Source of the DNA: Corynebacterium pelargi
Lineage (GTDB): Bacteria; Actinomycetota; Actinomycetes; Mycobacteriales; Mycobacteriaceae
Direction of reading: 5' to 3'
Assembly (NCBI RefSeq): GCF_014635485.1
Contig: NZ_BMCX01000004.1
Coordinates: forward strand, 124,001-188,000
Length of the DNA stretch: 64,000 nt
Position numbers and translations under genes: made by a program. Each line of letters starts with the position of its first letter. The stretch's first letter is position 1. This document shows positions 18,626-28,487 of the stretch, in pieces. Under the pieces are notes generated by a model, which worked only from the letters and a program-made list of their open reading frames with translations, made no database searches and was not told the DNA's origin.

Positions 18626-19102
18626 TTAGGCACCGAACCGTTCGATAGCTTCCTGGTGGATCTTTTCTGCCTCTTCCTTATTGCCCCAACCGGAACCGGT
18701 GACTTCCTTGTTGGGCTCCAGGTCCTTGTAGTGCACGAAGAAGTGCTCGACCTCATCGCGCAGGAAGGCGGAGACATCGTCGATGTCTTGGAGGTGGTCG
18801 TAGCGGGGATCGTCGATCACGCAGAGCAACTTATCGTCGCCGCCGGCCTCGTCGGTCATCTTGAACACGCCGACGGGGCGAGCCTTGACAATCACGCCGG
18901 GGAACACGGGCTCGGGCAGGATCACCAGGGCATCGAGCGGGTCGCCATCTTCACCGAGGGTGTGGTCGATAAAGCCGTAGTCCAGGGGATAGGCCATCGG
19001 GGTGAAAAGGTAACGGTCCAGGTACACCTTGCCGGTCTCGTGATCGACCTCGTACTTGTTGCGTGAACCCTTCGGGATCTCGATGGTGACTTCGACGCTC
19101 AT
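18626..19102 (-). CDS. ppa: Inorganic pyrophosphatase
   Basis: The 158-residue family I soluble enzyme splits pyrophosphate to drive biosynthesis. Conserved residues are visible in [22 protein letters not shown] and [10 protein letters not shown], the last with the metal-binding Asp cluster. The ATG at 19102 has AGGAGC 6 nt upstream. It is divergent from dacB by 72 bp, an arrangement shared with mycobacteria and corynebacteria, and runs into the rhodanese gene. Confidence 0.95.
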   Translation of the reverse strand: MSVEVTIEIPKGSRNKYEVDHETGKVYLDRYLFTPMAYPLDYGFIDHTLGEDGDPLDALVILPEPVFPGVIVKARPVGVFKMTDEAGGDDKLLCVIDDPRYDHLQDIDDVSAFLRDEVEHFFVHYKDLEPNKEVTGSGWGNKEEAEKIHQEAIERFGA

Positions 19103-19174
19103 GAGCGCTCCTTTTTGCTTGATCGTTGTACAAAATGCTCCAACCATTGTAGCCGAGCGCTAAGGTGTTATCCG

Positions 19175-20416
19175 ATGAAGAAAGCTCAGTGGTGGACGTC
19201 CTTGCTCGGAGCAGGCGTAGTGGTGGCAGTAACCGCAGGTGCGGGGCTGTGGGTAAGCCAGCAAAACGCCCTCGAAGTAGACCCTCCTGCGCAGATCGCG
19301 GCGCCACAAGCTGCCATGGAAACACTGGGCGCCCCGGGTGAGCTCAGCCTCAATGCCCAGGTAGCCAAGCTCGCCCAAGACCCAGCACTTGGCACCTTTG
19401 GGCTCAGCGTCATCGACGCCAGCACCGGGGAAGTCTTACTGGAATCCAATGCGGAACAAGCGATGGTGCCGGCATCGTCTACCAAGATGCTCACCGCGGC
19501 AGCCGCCTTGCTCAAGCTAGGCCCGGAAGACGTGATCGAAACCAAGGTGCTCAAAACCGGCGAAGATTCCATCGTGATTCAAGGCAGCGGAGATGTGTGG
19601 TTGAACACCGAGCGCATCGATGCCCTGGCTACCCAAATCCAACAGGCCATGCCGAAGGTGAACTCGGTGCTCGTCGATACTTCCGCCTGGCCGGGGGAGA
19701 AGATCCTGCCCGGCTGGAACCCCGAGGATATCGACGGCGGCTACGTGGCCCCCTTGGAGCCGCTGATGATCAACCAGGGCCGCATCGGCGCAAGCAGCGG
19801 TGATGTACCGCGTAGCCACACGCCTGCCCTGGACGTGGCCAAGGCGCTGGCCCAAACCTTAGGCGCGGGCACCTTCGGGTACACCGACTCAGGCGAAGGC
19901 GAGGTCATCGCCACCAGCCAATCGCCCACCTTGGAAACTCGCATCAGCGCCATGATGGAAGATTCCGACAACGTCATGGCTGAGGCCATCGCCAGGGAAC
20001 TCGATCCGGCGGCACCCCAAGCCGCAACCCTTGAGGTGCTCAGCGAAGCAGGCATGAATATCACCGGGGTCCAGTTGCTGGATAACTGCGGTTTAAGCCT
20101 TGATAACCGCATCCCCGCCCGCCTGCTTTCCCAAATCGCCACCGAGGCCGCCAGTGGTCAGGATCTACGCCCCTTGCTTGCCACCTTGCCCATCGCCGGA
20201 GCCAATGGCACCTTAAGCGATCGTTTTGGCGGATTAGATGGCCGCGGTTGGGTGCGCGCCAAAACCGGAACCTTAACCAAAGTGGCTGCTCTGACAGGCG
20301 TTGTACCAAGCGAAAGCGGCCACCTGATCGCCTTTGGCATGATTTCCAATGGCGCAGAGGTTGATGGAGCCCGCCGCAAAATGGACGAAATCGCTAGCGC
20401 ACTGCGTGATTCCTAA
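19175..20416 (+). CDS. dacB: D-alanyl-D-alanine carboxypeptidase/endopeptidase (PBP4 type)
   Basis: The 413-residue protein has an N-terminal membrane helix (about 8-28) and the three serine-peptidase motifs of class C penicillin-binding proteins: SSTK (near residue 103), SDN (near 266) and KTG (near 366). It trims peptidoglycan stem peptides outside the membrane. I use ATG at 19175, which gives MKK before the helix; AAGG lies 9 nt upstream, and a TAAGGT hexamer could instead give a leaderless start. The stop overlaps the ATG of tilS (TAATG). Confidence 0.9.
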   Translation: MKKAQWWTSLLGAGVVVAVTAGAGLWVSQQNALEVDPPAQIAAPQAAMETLGAPGELSLNAQVAKLAQDPALGTFGLSVIDASTGEVLLESNAEQAMVPASSTKMLTAAAALLKLGPEDVIETKVLKTGEDSIVIQGSGDVWLNTERIDALATQIQQAMPKVNSVLVDTSAWPGEKILPGWNPEDIDGGYVAPLEPLMINQGRIGASSGDVPRSHTPALDVAKALAQTLGAGTFGYTDSGEGEVIATSQSPTLETRISAMMEDSDNVMAEAIARELDPAAPQAATLEVLSEAGMNITGVQLLDNCGLSLDNRIPARLLSQIATEAASGQDLRPLLATLPIAGANGTLSDRFGGLDGRGWVRAKTGTLTKVAALTGVVPSESGHLIAFGMISNGAEVDGARRKMDEIASALRDS

Positions 20417-21315
20417 TGTTCTGGCCAGATAAGAGCCCCCACTTTTTAGCTTGTCGACGCGCCACGCGCCCCACACCCGAACGCGTTGCCGTAGGCCTAT
20501 CTGGCGGTCCTGATTCTCTTGCACTCCTCGCAGCGCTTCGGGCAGAAGGGGCTGCGGTGACAGCCCTTTGCGTGGATCACCAACTCAACCCCGACTCCGC
20601 CGCTGTGGCCGAACGCGCAGCCGAACAAGCCGCCCTCCTGGGGGCAACGCCACGGATTTTGCAGGTGGCAGTGGCCAAAGGCAAAGGCATGGAAGCACAG
20701 GCGCGAAAGGCTCGCTATGAAGCTTTGGAAAAAGCCAGCCGCGATGGCGGCGTGCTCGCAGTCGGCCATACCCGCGATGATCAAGCAGAGACACTGCTGT
20801 TGAGTGCGCTTCGGGGCAAAGCCGTGGGGATGCCCGAGTGGAGAAACCTAGGCCAGGTGCGCCTATGGCGGCCCCTCTTGGCGGTGAGCAGAGCCGATAC
20901 CGTGGGCGCCTGCAAAGAACTCGACATCTCCTTTTGGGAGGACCCCTTAAATAACCCCCACGCCTCGCGCCGGGTAGCAATTCGCCAAGAGATCATCCCG
21001 CAGCTATCGAGGCTTATCGGTGGCGATGCGGTGGCTGCATTGGCTGCTGCTGCCGCCGAGCAGGCTCGTGATGAGCAAGCGCTTGGCCTTTGGGCTGAGC
21101 AAGTAGAAGAACTCACAAGCGCCCCCGGTGCCGTGCGCAGACGCGCCATTGCGGCAATGTTATTGCAGGCAGGTGTGGAAGTGAAGAAAGCCCACCTGGA
21201 CGCAGGAGAGGATTTATTGTGCAATTGGCACGGTCAGGGGGCGGTGAACGTGGGAAATAGGTTGGCGTTAGTGCGCAAAGATGGCACACTTTGGTTGGAA
21301 AGAGCAGAAAGGTAA
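20416..21315 (+). CDS. tilS: tRNA(Ile)-lysidine synthetase
   Basis: The 299-residue protein has the PP-loop motif SGGPDS near residue 29 and the conserved [12 protein letters not shown]. It modifies C34 of the tRNA-Ile(CAU) anticodon to lysidine with ATP and lysine, changing its codon from AUG to AUA. The protein is short compared with E. coli TilS (about 430), which is normal in actinobacteria. It is coupled to dacB at the 5' end and lies 2 bp from hpt at the 3' end. Confidence 0.93.
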   Translation: MFWPDKSPHFLACRRATRPTPERVAVGLSGGPDSLALLAALRAEGAAVTALCVDHQLNPDSAAVAERAAEQAALLGATPRILQVAVAKGKGMEAQARKARYEALEKASRDGGVLAVGHTRDDQAETLLLSALRGKAVGMPEWRNLGQVRLWRPLLAVSRADTVGACKELDISFWEDPLNNPHASRRVAIRQEIIPQLSRLIGGDAVAALAAAAAEQARDEQALGLWAEQVEELTSAPGAVRRRAIAAMLLQAGVEVKKAHLDAGEDLLCNWHGQGAVNVGNRLALVRKDGTLWLERAER

Positions 21316-21317
21316 TC

Positions 21318-21902
21318 ATGCACGACACGATGGACTTCGATGTCCCCGATAACCCCTACGGCGATGATGTCGAAGCCGTGTTGGTAAGTGAAGAGCAACT
21401 CAAAGCGCGTATCCAAGAGATGGCGGATGCGATCTCCGAGCGCTACCAAGACGAAGAAGAAGACCTCATCTTGGTTGGTGTGCTCAAAGGCGCGGTTTTT
21501 TTCATCACCGATCTCGCCCGCGCTCTTCGCATCCCCTCCCAGGTGGAATTCATGGCCGTGAGTTCCTATGGCAATGCTTCCTCCTCTTCGGGTGTGGTGC
21601 GCATCCTCAAAGACCTCGATCGCGATATCGAAGGCCGCAACGTGCTCGTGGTAGAAGACGTGATCGACTCCGGGCTCACCTTGTCCTGGCTGATGCGCAA
21701 CCTCAAAGGCCGCAGGCCAAAGAGCCTCGAAGTTATCTCGCTGCTGCGAAAGCCTGAAGCCGTGAAAGCCCGCGTGGACTTCATGGACATCGGTTTCGAC
21801 CTCCCCAATGAATTCCTCATTGGCTACGGGCTCGACTTCGCAGAGCGCTACCGCGATTTGCCCTTCGTGGGCAGCTTGCGTCGCAGCGTATATGAACCCT
21901 AA
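21318..21902 (+). CDS. hpt: Hypoxanthine phosphoribosyltransferase
   Basis: The 194-residue purine salvage enzyme joins hypoxanthine or guanine to PRPP. The PRPP loop is [17 protein letters not shown], and the base-binding and flexible-loop regions ([24 protein letters not shown]) are in place. The ATG at 21318 has GAAAGG 5 nt upstream. The tilS-hpt-ftsH order is conserved in actinobacteria. Confidence 0.95.
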   Translation: MHDTMDFDVPDNPYGDDVEAVLVSEEQLKARIQEMADAISERYQDEEEDLILVGVLKGAVFFITDLARALRIPSQVEFMAVSSYGNASSSSGVVRILKDLDRDIEGRNVLVVEDVIDSGLTLSWLMRNLKGRRPKSLEVISLLRKPEAVKARVDFMDIGFDLPNEFLIGYGLDFAERYRDLPFVGSLRRSVYEP

Positions 21903-21970
21903 AAACACGGAACACTTCGGCTCATTGAGGCGTTAGATTCAGTGTCGAAGTAACTACACCCAAGAAAGGG

Positions 21971-21998
21971 CCGACGCATGCGTGCGCGTCGGTAGTGC
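21971..21998 (+). promoter_or_regulatory. ftsH leader: hairpin overlapping a five-codon reading frame
   Basis: AAGAAAGGG (21962-21970) is the only strong ribosome site before ftsH, but it lies 28 nt from the ftsH ATG. It is instead 7 nt from an ATG at 21978 that opens MRARR and ends with TAG at 21993-21995, in frame with and one codon before ftsH. The same bases form a perfect 7-bp hairpin (CCGACGC at 21971-21977 with GCGTCGG at 21986-21992). It may be a leader peptide, or the hairpin may bring the ribosome site near the true start. Confidence 0.5.
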
Positions 21999-24368
21999 AT
22001 GAAAAACAAGAAGATCCTGCAGTACGGTTTGGTGGCCGCAGCAGTGCTCATGGCGCTGTATGTTTTTGCCCTGCTGGGCAATGACGCGCGCGGATACCAA
22101 CCCGTAGATACCTCTGTAGCAATCCGCCAGCTCGACGATCACAACGTCAAAGACGTAGAGATCGACGACCGCGAGCAGCGTCTGCGCATCACCTTGAATA
22201 ACCCGATCGAGGTGGATGGCAAAAAAGACGTCGAGCAGATCATGACCAAGTATCCGGCGCGCACCGCACCGGAGATCTTTAGCAAGGTCGAAGGCTCAGA
22301 GGCAGAAAAATACAGCACCAACGTCACCCAGGAATCCTTCCTGCTATCGATGGCCGGCTATATCCTGCCCATGCTCATCGTCTTTGGTCTGCTGATGTTC
22401 ATGTTCTCCCGCATGCAGGGCAGCGGCATGGGCATGTTCGGTATGGGCAACTCCCGTGCCAAAGAGCTCAACAAGGATATGCCCACCAACACCTTTGCCG
22501 ATGTTGCTGGCGCAGAAGAAGCCGTGGATGAGCTGCACGAGATCAAGGACTTCCTCCAAGATCCCTCCCGCTATGAAGAACTGGGCGCCAAGATCCCGCG
22601 TGGCGTGTTGCTCTATGGCCCGCCCGGTACCGGTAAGACGCTGCTTGCACGCGCAGTAGCCGGTGAAGCCGGAGTGCCCTTCTACTCCATCTCGGGTTCA
22701 GACTTCGTGGAGATGTTCGTCGGTGTGGGTGCCTCGCGTGTGCGCGACCTGTTCAAGCAGGCCCGCGAGAATTCCCCCTGCATCATCTTCGTCGACGAAA
22801 TTGACGCCGTCGGTCGCCAGCGTGGCTCCGGTATGGGCGGTGGCCACGATGAACGTGAGCAGACCCTAAACCAGTTGCTGGTAGAGATGGATGGCTTTGG
22901 CGACCGCGAAGGCGTGATCCTCATGGCCGCCACCAACCGCCCCGATATCTTGGACCCCGCGCTGCTGCGCCCGGGTCGCTTCGACCGCCAGATCCCTGTG
23001 GGCAACCCGGACTTAAAAGGCCGCGAGCAGATTCTCAAAGTGCACGCCAAGGGCAAGCCCTTGGCTGCCGATGCTGATCTCACGGCCTTGGCTCGCCGCA
23101 CCGCCGGCATGTCCGGTGCCGACTTGGCCAATGTCTTAAATGAAGCAGCGCTGCTGACCGCGCGCATTGGCGGCAATGTCATTACCGCCGATGCCCTAGA
23201 AGAAGCCACCGACCGCGTGATCGGCGGGCCTCGCCGTAGCTCGAAGGTCATTTCCGAGAAGGAAAAGAAGGTCACCGCCTACCACGAAGGTGGCCACACT
23301 CTTGCCGCTTGGGCGCTGAAGAATATCGAGCGCGTGTACAAGGTCACCATCTTGGCCCGTGGACGTACCGGCGGCCATGCCATGACCGCTGCCGAAGACG
23401 ATAAGGGCATGTATAACCGCGATGAGCTTTTCGCTCGCCTGGTGTTTGCCATGGGTGGACGTGCCGCCGAAGAACTGGTCTTTGGTGAGCCCACCACGGG
23501 TGCTTCGGCCGATATTGAGCAGGCCACCAAGATCGCCCGCGCCATGGTCACGGAATATGGCATGTCGCCAGTATTGGGCATGGTCAAGTACGGCGAGGAA
23601 CAGGGCGATCCCTTCTCTGGCCGCGGCAGCGGCGGATCCTTGGAGTACTCGCCTGAGATGGCCGCAAAGATCGACGCAGAGATGCAGTATCTGCTGAATA
23701 AGGCCCATGAGCGTGCCTATGCCATTCTTGAGCGCCACCGCGATCACCTCGATCGCCTGGCCGCGAAGCTGCTGGAAAAAGAAACGCTGCGCAGGCCGGA
23801 TCTTGAGGCTCTTTTTGAAGATATTGAGCCTGAAGAGGTTGGCGAAGTCTTCCCCGGCCAAGATATGCGTTTTAGCCGCCAGATCGGCCGCGAGCCGGTA
23901 AAGACCCCCACCGAGCTGGCCATCGAACGTGGCGAAGAGCCACCCAAGCCCTTCTCCCTGCTGGAGGCTTCGAAGGCGGCGCGGGCTCGTCGAGAAGCTG
24001 AATTGGCAGAAAAGAATAAGCAGGCATCTCCTGTGGCACCAGCACAAGGCCCTGCGGTTGCCGAGCAGCGCTATGGTGGCACCCCGCCTCCTGCGAATTG
24101 GCAGGCACCCGGTTGGCCTCCGCAGAAGCAGGAGCAGCCGGCGCCCTCAGAGCACCCCGGAATGAAGAACTATCCTCAATCCGATGCCTCCCACCTGGGC
24201 GATATTCAGCGCCCCGAGCGCTATGAGCCGAAGGAAGAGATCGGCTTCCGTTTGCCAGAGCATGAGCGCCCCGATAATGAGTCGGGCCGTCACCGGGCGG
24301 TGGAAGAATCGCCCGCCGATGACGCCACCGAAGTTATTGAGCTGCCCGAAGATAACAAGGAGCAGTAA
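21999..24368 (+). CDS. ftsH: ATP-dependent zinc metalloprotease FtsH
   Basis: The 789-residue membrane protease has two helices (about 6-27 and 110-132) around a small outside domain, an AAA+ ATPase domain (Walker A GPPGTGKT, Walker B IIFVDEID, the second region of homology [19 protein letters not shown]) and the zinc peptidase site HEGGH near 430. The C-terminal 170 residues are Pro/Glu-rich and probably disordered, an extension typical of actinobacteria. It degrades misfolded membrane proteins and selected soluble ones. The start MKNKK agrees with relatives. A -10-like TAGATT lies at 21931-21936. Confidence 0.95.
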   Translation: MKNKKILQYGLVAAAVLMALYVFALLGNDARGYQPVDTSVAIRQLDDHNVKDVEIDDREQRLRITLNNPIEVDGKKDVEQIMTKYPARTAPEIFSKVEGSEAEKYSTNVTQESFLLSMAGYILPMLIVFGLLMFMFSRMQGSGMGMFGMGNSRAKELNKDMPTNTFADVAGAEEAVDELHEIKDFLQDPSRYEELGAKIPRGVLLYGPPGTGKTLLARAVAGEAGVPFYSISGSDFVEMFVGVGASRVRDLFKQARENSPCIIFVDEIDAVGRQRGSGMGGGHDEREQTLNQLLVEMDGFGDREGVILMAATNRPDILDPALLRPGRFDRQIPVGNPDLKGREQILKVHAKGKPLAADADLTALARRTAGMSGADLANVLNEAALLTARIGGNVITADALEEATDRVIGGPRRSSKVISEKEKKVTAYHEGGHTLAAWALKNIERVYKVTILARGRTGGHAMTAAEDDKGMYNRDELFARLVFAMGGRAAEELVFGEPTTGASADIEQATKIARAMVTEYGMSPVLGMVKYGEEQGDPFSGRGSGGSLEYSPEMAAKIDAEMQYLLNKAHERAYAILERHRDHLDRLAAKLLEKETLRRPDLEALFEDIEPEEVGEVFPGQDMRFSRQIGREPVKTPTELAIERGEEPPKPFSLLEASKAARARREAELAEKNKQASPVAPAQGPAVAEQRYGGTPPPANWQAPGWPPQKQEQPAPSEHPGMKNYPQSDASHLGDIQRPERYEPKEEIGFRLPEHERPDNESGRHRAVEESPADDATEVIELPEDNKEQ

Positions 24369-24935
24369 TTGAGCATCGACCACGCCCGCGCCGAAGCCGC
24401 CGTGCGCGAACTGCTATTGGCAATTGGCGAGGATCCAGACCGCGAAGGGCTGCAAGAAACCCCGGCTCGCGTGGCGCGAGCCTATGAGGAGATGTTTGCA
24501 GGGCTGCATGTAGATCCCACCGAGGTATTGCAAAAGACCTTCTCGGAGGATCACCGCGAGCTGGTGTTGGTGCGCGATATTCCCATCTACTCCACCTGCG
24601 AACACCACCTCGTGCCCTTTTATGGCGTCGCGCATATTGGCTATATCCCAGGTGAAAGCGGCAAAGTCACCGGCCTTTCTAAACTTGCGCGCCTGGTGGA
24701 TCTCTACGCCAAGCGCCCCCAGGTGCAAGAGCGCCTGACCTCCCAGGTGGCCGATGCGCTGGTGGAAAAACTTCAGGCGCACTCGGTGATCGTGGTGATC
24801 GAGTGCGAGCACCTGTGCATGGCCATGCGCGGTATTCGCAAGCCGGGGGCCACTACCACCACCTCGGCGGTGCGCGGCGGTTTCCAACGCAATGCGGCTT
24901 CACGGGCTGAAGCGCTGAGTTTGATCAAGGAGTAA
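24369..24935 (+). CDS. folE: GTP cyclohydrolase I
   Basis: The 188-residue enzyme starts folate synthesis by opening GTP to dihydroneopterin triphosphate. Zinc ligands are visible in [10 protein letters not shown] (Cys, His) and [11 protein letters not shown] (Cys). The start is TTG at 24369, directly after the ftsH stop codon; AAGGAG lies 6 nt upstream, inside the end of ftsH, so translation is coupled. It heads the folE-folP-folB-folK set. Confidence 0.95.
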   Translation: MSIDHARAEAAVRELLLAIGEDPDREGLQETPARVARAYEEMFAGLHVDPTEVLQKTFSEDHRELVLVRDIPIYSTCEHHLVPFYGVAHIGYIPGESGKVTGLSKLARLVDLYAKRPQVQERLTSQVADALVEKLQAHSVIVVIECEHLCMAMRGIRKPGATTTTSAVRGGFQRNAASRAEALSLIKE

Positions 24936-24940
24936 GCGCT

Positions 24941-25759
24941 ATGCGATCACAGGTGATGGGCATCGTTAACGTCACCGAGGATTCCTTTTCCGATGGTGGA
25001 CGCTACCTCGACCCCGAAAAAGCAGTGGCTCATGCCCATGAGCTGATTGCCGAAGGTGCTGACATTATCGACGTCGGCGGGGAATCAACTCGCCCAGGGG
25101 CAACCCGCGTGGATCCAGATGTGGAGCTACGCCGCGTGGTGCCAGTGATTCGGGCACTCAGCCAAGAAGGCATTGCCACCTCCGTCGATACCATGCGGGC
25201 AAGCGTTGCAGCGGCCGCGGTAGAAGCCGGCGTGGGCATGATCAACGATGTCTCCGGTGGTCTGGCTGATCCAGAGATGCTGGCAGTGATGGCAGATTCT
25301 GCCGTGCCGGTGTGCTTGATGCACTGGAACACCTCCCGCTTTGGCGATGCCGCAGGCGCCGCCGATCACGGTGGCGACGTGGTGCGCGATGTGCACCAGC
25401 GCCTGGATGAGCGCATCGAAGCCGCTCTTGCTGCAGGTGTGCGCAATGAGGATATTGTGCTGGATCCAGGCTTGGGCTTTGCCAAAACCGCGAAGGATAA
25501 CTGGACGCTGCTGCACGCACTGCCGAGCTTCGTTGATCGTGAGCACCGCATTTTGCTTGGGGCTTCGCGCAAGCGTTTCTTAGCGGCCATCCGCGCAGAA
25601 CGCGGCCTTGCACACGACCCAGACCCGGCCACGGCCGCGGTCACGGCGATCGCCGCCCAACACGGTGTGTGGTGTGTACGCGTGCACGATGTGGCAATTT
25701 CACGCGATGCGGTGGATGTGGCCGCCTCCTGGAATTTCCCAGGAGATCACGATGGCTGA
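24941..25759 (+). CDS. folP: Dihydropteroate synthase
   Basis: The 272-residue TIM-barrel enzyme joins dihydropterin pyrophosphate with p-aminobenzoate and is the sulfonamide target. The first signature is MGIVNVTEDSFSDGG (Glu where many bacteria have Pro), the second is DVGGESTRPGA, and LDPGLGFAKT and LGASRKRFL follow. The ATG has AAGGAG 8 nt upstream. It overlaps folB by 8 bp. Confidence 0.95.
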   Translation: MRSQVMGIVNVTEDSFSDGGRYLDPEKAVAHAHELIAEGADIIDVGGESTRPGATRVDPDVELRRVVPVIRALSQEGIATSVDTMRASVAAAAVEAGVGMINDVSGGLADPEMLAVMADSAVPVCLMHWNTSRFGDAAGAADHGGDVVRDVHQRLDERIEAALAAGVRNEDIVLDPGLGFAKTAKDNWTLLHALPSFVDREHRILLGASRKRFLAAIRAERGLAHDPDPATAAVTAIAAQHGVWCVRVHDVAISRDAVDVAASWNFPGDHDG

Positions 25760-26117
25760 TCGCATTGAGCTCACCGGCTTGGAGGCCTTCGGGTATCACG
25801 GCGTCTTTGAGCATGAACGCAGGGAAGGCCAGCGCTTTTTCTGCGATATCACCTGCTGGCTGGATTGCCGCGAGGCCGCAGCCGAGGATGATCTCAACCT
25901 CACCGTGCACTATGGCGAATTGGCGGAATTGGCCCACGGGATCTTAAGTAGCACGCCGAGGGATCTGATTGAAACGGTAGCCGCCGAGATCGCCGATAAG
26001 GCCATGGAGCGCTTTGGCATGCTCATGGCCTGCGAGGTGAAAATCCATAAGCCTCAGGCGCCGATCCCGCTGCAATTTGCCGACGTAGCCGTGGTGGCGC
26101 GGCGTTCAAGGAGGTAG
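25752..26117 (+). CDS. folB: Dihydroneopterin aldolase
   Basis: The 121-residue enzyme converts dihydroneopterin to hydroxymethyl-dihydropterin. The family pattern GLEAFGYHGVFEHERREGQ is at the N-terminus, with the conserved YHGV, and the catalytic Lys lies in VKIHKPQAPI. The ATG at 25752 follows AGGAG by 6 nt and lies inside the end of folP. Confidence 0.93.
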   Translation: MADRIELTGLEAFGYHGVFEHERREGQRFFCDITCWLDCREAAAEDDLNLTVHYGELAELAHGILSSTPRDLIETVAAEIADKAMERFGMLMACEVKIHKPQAPIPLQFADVAVVARRSRR

Positions 26118-26123
26118 CTTGCC

Positions 26124-26606
26124 ATGGCTCAGGCGCTGTTATCCATCGGCTCGAATGTAGGCGATAGTGCCGCATTGCTGCGAGGGGTGCGCGATGCCTT
26201 CGGCACGCAGGTGCTGGGTGCATCCTCGCTCTATCGCACACCGCCATGGGGTGTGCTTGATCAGCCTGATTTTTTCAATGCAGCACTGCTCATCAGCGTC
26301 GATGACACCCCTGAGCAACTCCTGCTGCGCTGCCAGGAGCTCGAAGCCCAGGCCAATCGCGTGCGCGAACAGCGTTGGGGGCCGCGAACCCTCGATGTGG
26401 ACATCATCCAGATGCACGTCGATGGTGAAGAAGTACGTTCCGAAGATCCCCACCTGACCTTGCCGCACCCGCGGGCGCACCTTCGGGCCTTTGTGTTGTT
26501 GCCCTGGCTTGAGATCCAACCGGATGCCACCCTCGGTGGCCGCAGGATTGCCGATGTGCTCGCAGAGGTGGACCGCGAAGGCATTGAGCGAGTGGAGCCA
26601 TTATGA
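26124..26606 (+). CDS. folK: Hydroxymethyldihydropterin pyrophosphokinase
   Basis: The 160-residue HPPK transfers pyrophosphate from ATP to hydroxymethyl-dihydropterin. Typical elements are LLSIGSNVGD at the start, RWGPRTLDVDII in the active site and LTLPHPRAHLRAFVLLPW. The ATG at 26124 has AGGAGG 9 nt upstream. The last four bases overlap the DUF3180 gene (ATGA). Confidence 0.95.
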   Translation: MAQALLSIGSNVGDSAALLRGVRDAFGTQVLGASSLYRTPPWGVLDQPDFFNAALLISVDDTPEQLLLRCQELEAQANRVREQRWGPRTLDVDIIQMHVDGEEVRSEDPHLTLPHPRAHLRAFVLLPWLEIQPDATLGGRRIADVLAEVDREGIERVEPL

Positions 26607-27070
26607 AGCGCAGCAGTATTCCCGGATTGATTGCTGTGGGCGTGGTCGCTGCCATCGCCATGTGGATTCTGACCAAATTCTTCTATAGCTATATGCCCAC
26701 GGTGCCGGCCTCGGTGGCCATGACCTTGTGGCTGCTGGCGGCAGTGGTGGGCTTTGCTGCCATTCGGGTGCGTCAGCGCATTTCAGAGGATGAAGTTGGG
26801 CAGGATCGTTCTCAGCTCAATCCCGTCACCGCGGCGAAATTATTGGTGGTGGCAAAGGCTTCGGCGTGGACTGGGGCGCTATTTGGTGGCGCCTATATTG
26901 GCAGGGCGTTGTACGTGGTACCGAAGGCGCAGGAGTTGGTTGCTGCCGGGGAAGATGCGCCGTTGGTCCTCGCTGCTGCCCTTGGTGGCGTGGCGGTCAG
27001 TGTCGCGGGTGTGTGTTTAGAGCGCGCCTGTTCGGTGCCACCGCCGCCGCAGGGCGAGTCGGTGCGGTAA
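26603..27070 (+). CDS. DUF3180 family membrane protein
   Basis: The 155-residue protein has four membrane segments (about 8-28, 36-56, 83-103 and 118-138) and short polar loops, the layout of DUF3180. Its place directly after folK, with 4-bp overlap, is conserved in mycobacteria and corynebacteria. The function is unknown; the constant link to folate genes could reflect transport or simply operon history. Confidence 0.8.
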   Translation: MKRSSIPGLIAVGVVAAIAMWILTKFFYSYMPTVPASVAMTLWLLAAVVGFAAIRVRQRISEDEVGQDRSQLNPVTAAKLLVVAKASAWTGALFGGAYIGRALYVVPKAQELVAAGEDAPLVLAAALGGVAVSVAGVCLERACSVPPPPQGESVR

Positions 27071-27080
27071 CTTGGAATGC

Positions 27081-27869
27081 ATGAATGAGAAGGACAACGG
27101 GCAAAAGGTTCTCATCGCCTTAGTGGTGCTGGCGCTCATTGCCAGCGTGGTGATGATGGTCACCGGCAACCTCAATGCGTTGAAGTTGGCGTTGCTGGCC
27201 GCGCTTTGGGCTGCTGCGCTGGGCTTATTGCTTGTCGTTCGTTATCGTCAGCAGGCGATTGTGGCTCGTGAAGAGCTGGAGCGCTCTCGGGCACAGTTTG
27301 AAGAGGAACTGGCCTATGAGCGTGAGCTGGAGCAGCACCGCGAATATGAGTACTACGCCGAGATCCGCGCGCAACTGGATGAGTTGCGTTTCCAATTAGA
27401 GGATCTCACCGGGCAGTTGTTTGAAGAGCCCACCATGCTTGAGGCTCGCGCCACCCGCGTGCACGAGCTGGAATCTGCAGAAGAAGAAGCAGCGGCGGCA
27501 GAAGAAGACGAGCCCACCCCCGGCTACCCTTCGCAGTGGGCCACCCACCCGAGCGGGCCCATCTCCTCCTTCCTCTTGCAGGAGGATGAAACCCACGAGT
27601 TTGATGTGGCAGCGCTCAAGGAATCCGCACCTGAGCCCCAGGAGCCCGAAGAGCCGGAAGTACCTGAAGCGCCGGAAGAGGAAGCGGAGCCTGAAACTCC
27701 TCGCCACTTCGATACCGGTTCTTTCCACGCTGTGCCCTGGGTGCAGGTCCAGCCCGAGCCTGAGCCGGAACCCGAGCCCGAGCAGCCGGTGCGCCACGGT
27801 CGCCGTCGTCGCGATGAACATTCCGAGGCGGTATCGGTAGAAGAGTTGCTCAGAAGGCAGCGCAAGTGA
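27081..27869 (+). CDS. DUF6779-like membrane and coiled-coil protein
   Basis: The 262-residue protein has two membrane helices (about 9-29 and 33-54), then a charged coiled coil of about 60 residues (EELERSRAQFEEELAYEREL) and a long acidic, Pro-rich tail with several Glu-Pro repeats. It resembles the DUF6779 proteins found at this locus. The function is unknown. I use ATG at 27081; a TTG at 27072 is also possible. The stop codon overlaps the GTG of the next gene (GTGA). Confidence 0.65.
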   Translation: MNEKDNGQKVLIALVVLALIASVVMMVTGNLNALKLALLAALWAAALGLLLVVRYRQQAIVAREELERSRAQFEEELAYERELEQHREYEYYAEIRAQLDELRFQLEDLTGQLFEEPTMLEARATRVHELESAEEEAAAAEEDEPTPGYPSQWATHPSGPISSFLLQEDETHEFDVAALKESAPEPQEPEEPEVPEAPEEEAEPETPRHFDTGSFHAVPWVQVQPEPEPEPEPEQPVRHGRRRRDEHSEAVSVEELLRRQRK

Positions 27870-28483
27870 GCGCACCGCGGATGCGTATTGCCGGCCATGG
27901 CGAGCTCCTGCGCCGGCTTGAGTCCGTGGGGCACCAGGTGGTCAGCCTCGATCATGCCGAGTTGGTGCTCAATCCCGTGGTGCCGGTGCGGGCGGGGCAG
28001 ATGGTGGCCTCTGAAGAGGCCGTGACGCTCAGTGATCTTGATGGCGTTGCTTCTTCGATGCGCTTTGTTTTGAGCGAGCTCACCTTGAATACCTTTGCGG
28101 TGAGCGCTTCTGATGAGGTCACCGCCACCGTCGCCGAGTTGCTCATTGCTGAAACCGGCGGGCATGTGGTGTTTGTGCCGGATTCTCAGCGCGAGCGGCT
28201 GCTGCTTGCCCAGCATTTTGCCGCCTATGCCCAGGTTGTGGCTCAGGAGGCGAATGCGTTATTAACTGAGGCGCTGGGCAATCCCGATTTGGCCTTGGAG
28301 GTGATGGAGCAATCCAGTGGTTTGCTTGCTCCTCCTGCCAGTGTCCAGGAGGTGCAGCGGGCGTTGAACTCGATTCAATCGCCTGAGCGGCGCCGTTTAT
28401 TTATTGAGCTCAGCAGGCGTAGCGCCGAGCTTTTTCGCAATCGTGAGATCGAGTTGTGGGCAATGAAAGCCCAGGGAGAATAA
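27866..28483 (+). CDS. Reduced DUF2520 (oxidoreductase-like) protein lacking most of its Rossmann domain
   Basis: In mycobacteria the gene at this position (upstream of panC) encodes about 300 residues, with an NAD(P)-binding Rossmann fold and a helical DUF2520 domain. Here only 205 residues remain. The start (IAGHGELLRRLESVGHQVVSL) keeps the rhythm of the first Rossmann helix but not the GxGxxG loop. The C-terminal helical part (ETGGHVVFVP, AQHFAAYAQVVAQEA) aligns by eye. It may have lost cofactor binding. It starts at GTG 27866 and ends 4 bp before the PanC homologue. Confidence 0.55.
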   Translation: MSAPRMRIAGHGELLRRLESVGHQVVSLDHAELVLNPVVPVRAGQMVASEEAVTLSDLDGVASSMRFVLSELTLNTFAVSASDEVTATVAELLIAETGGHVVFVPDSQRERLLLAQHFAAYAQVVAQEANALLTEALGNPDLALEVMEQSSGLLAPPASVQEVQRALNSIQSPERRRLFIELSRRSAELFRNREIELWAMKAQGE

Positions 28484-28487
28484 CGCA

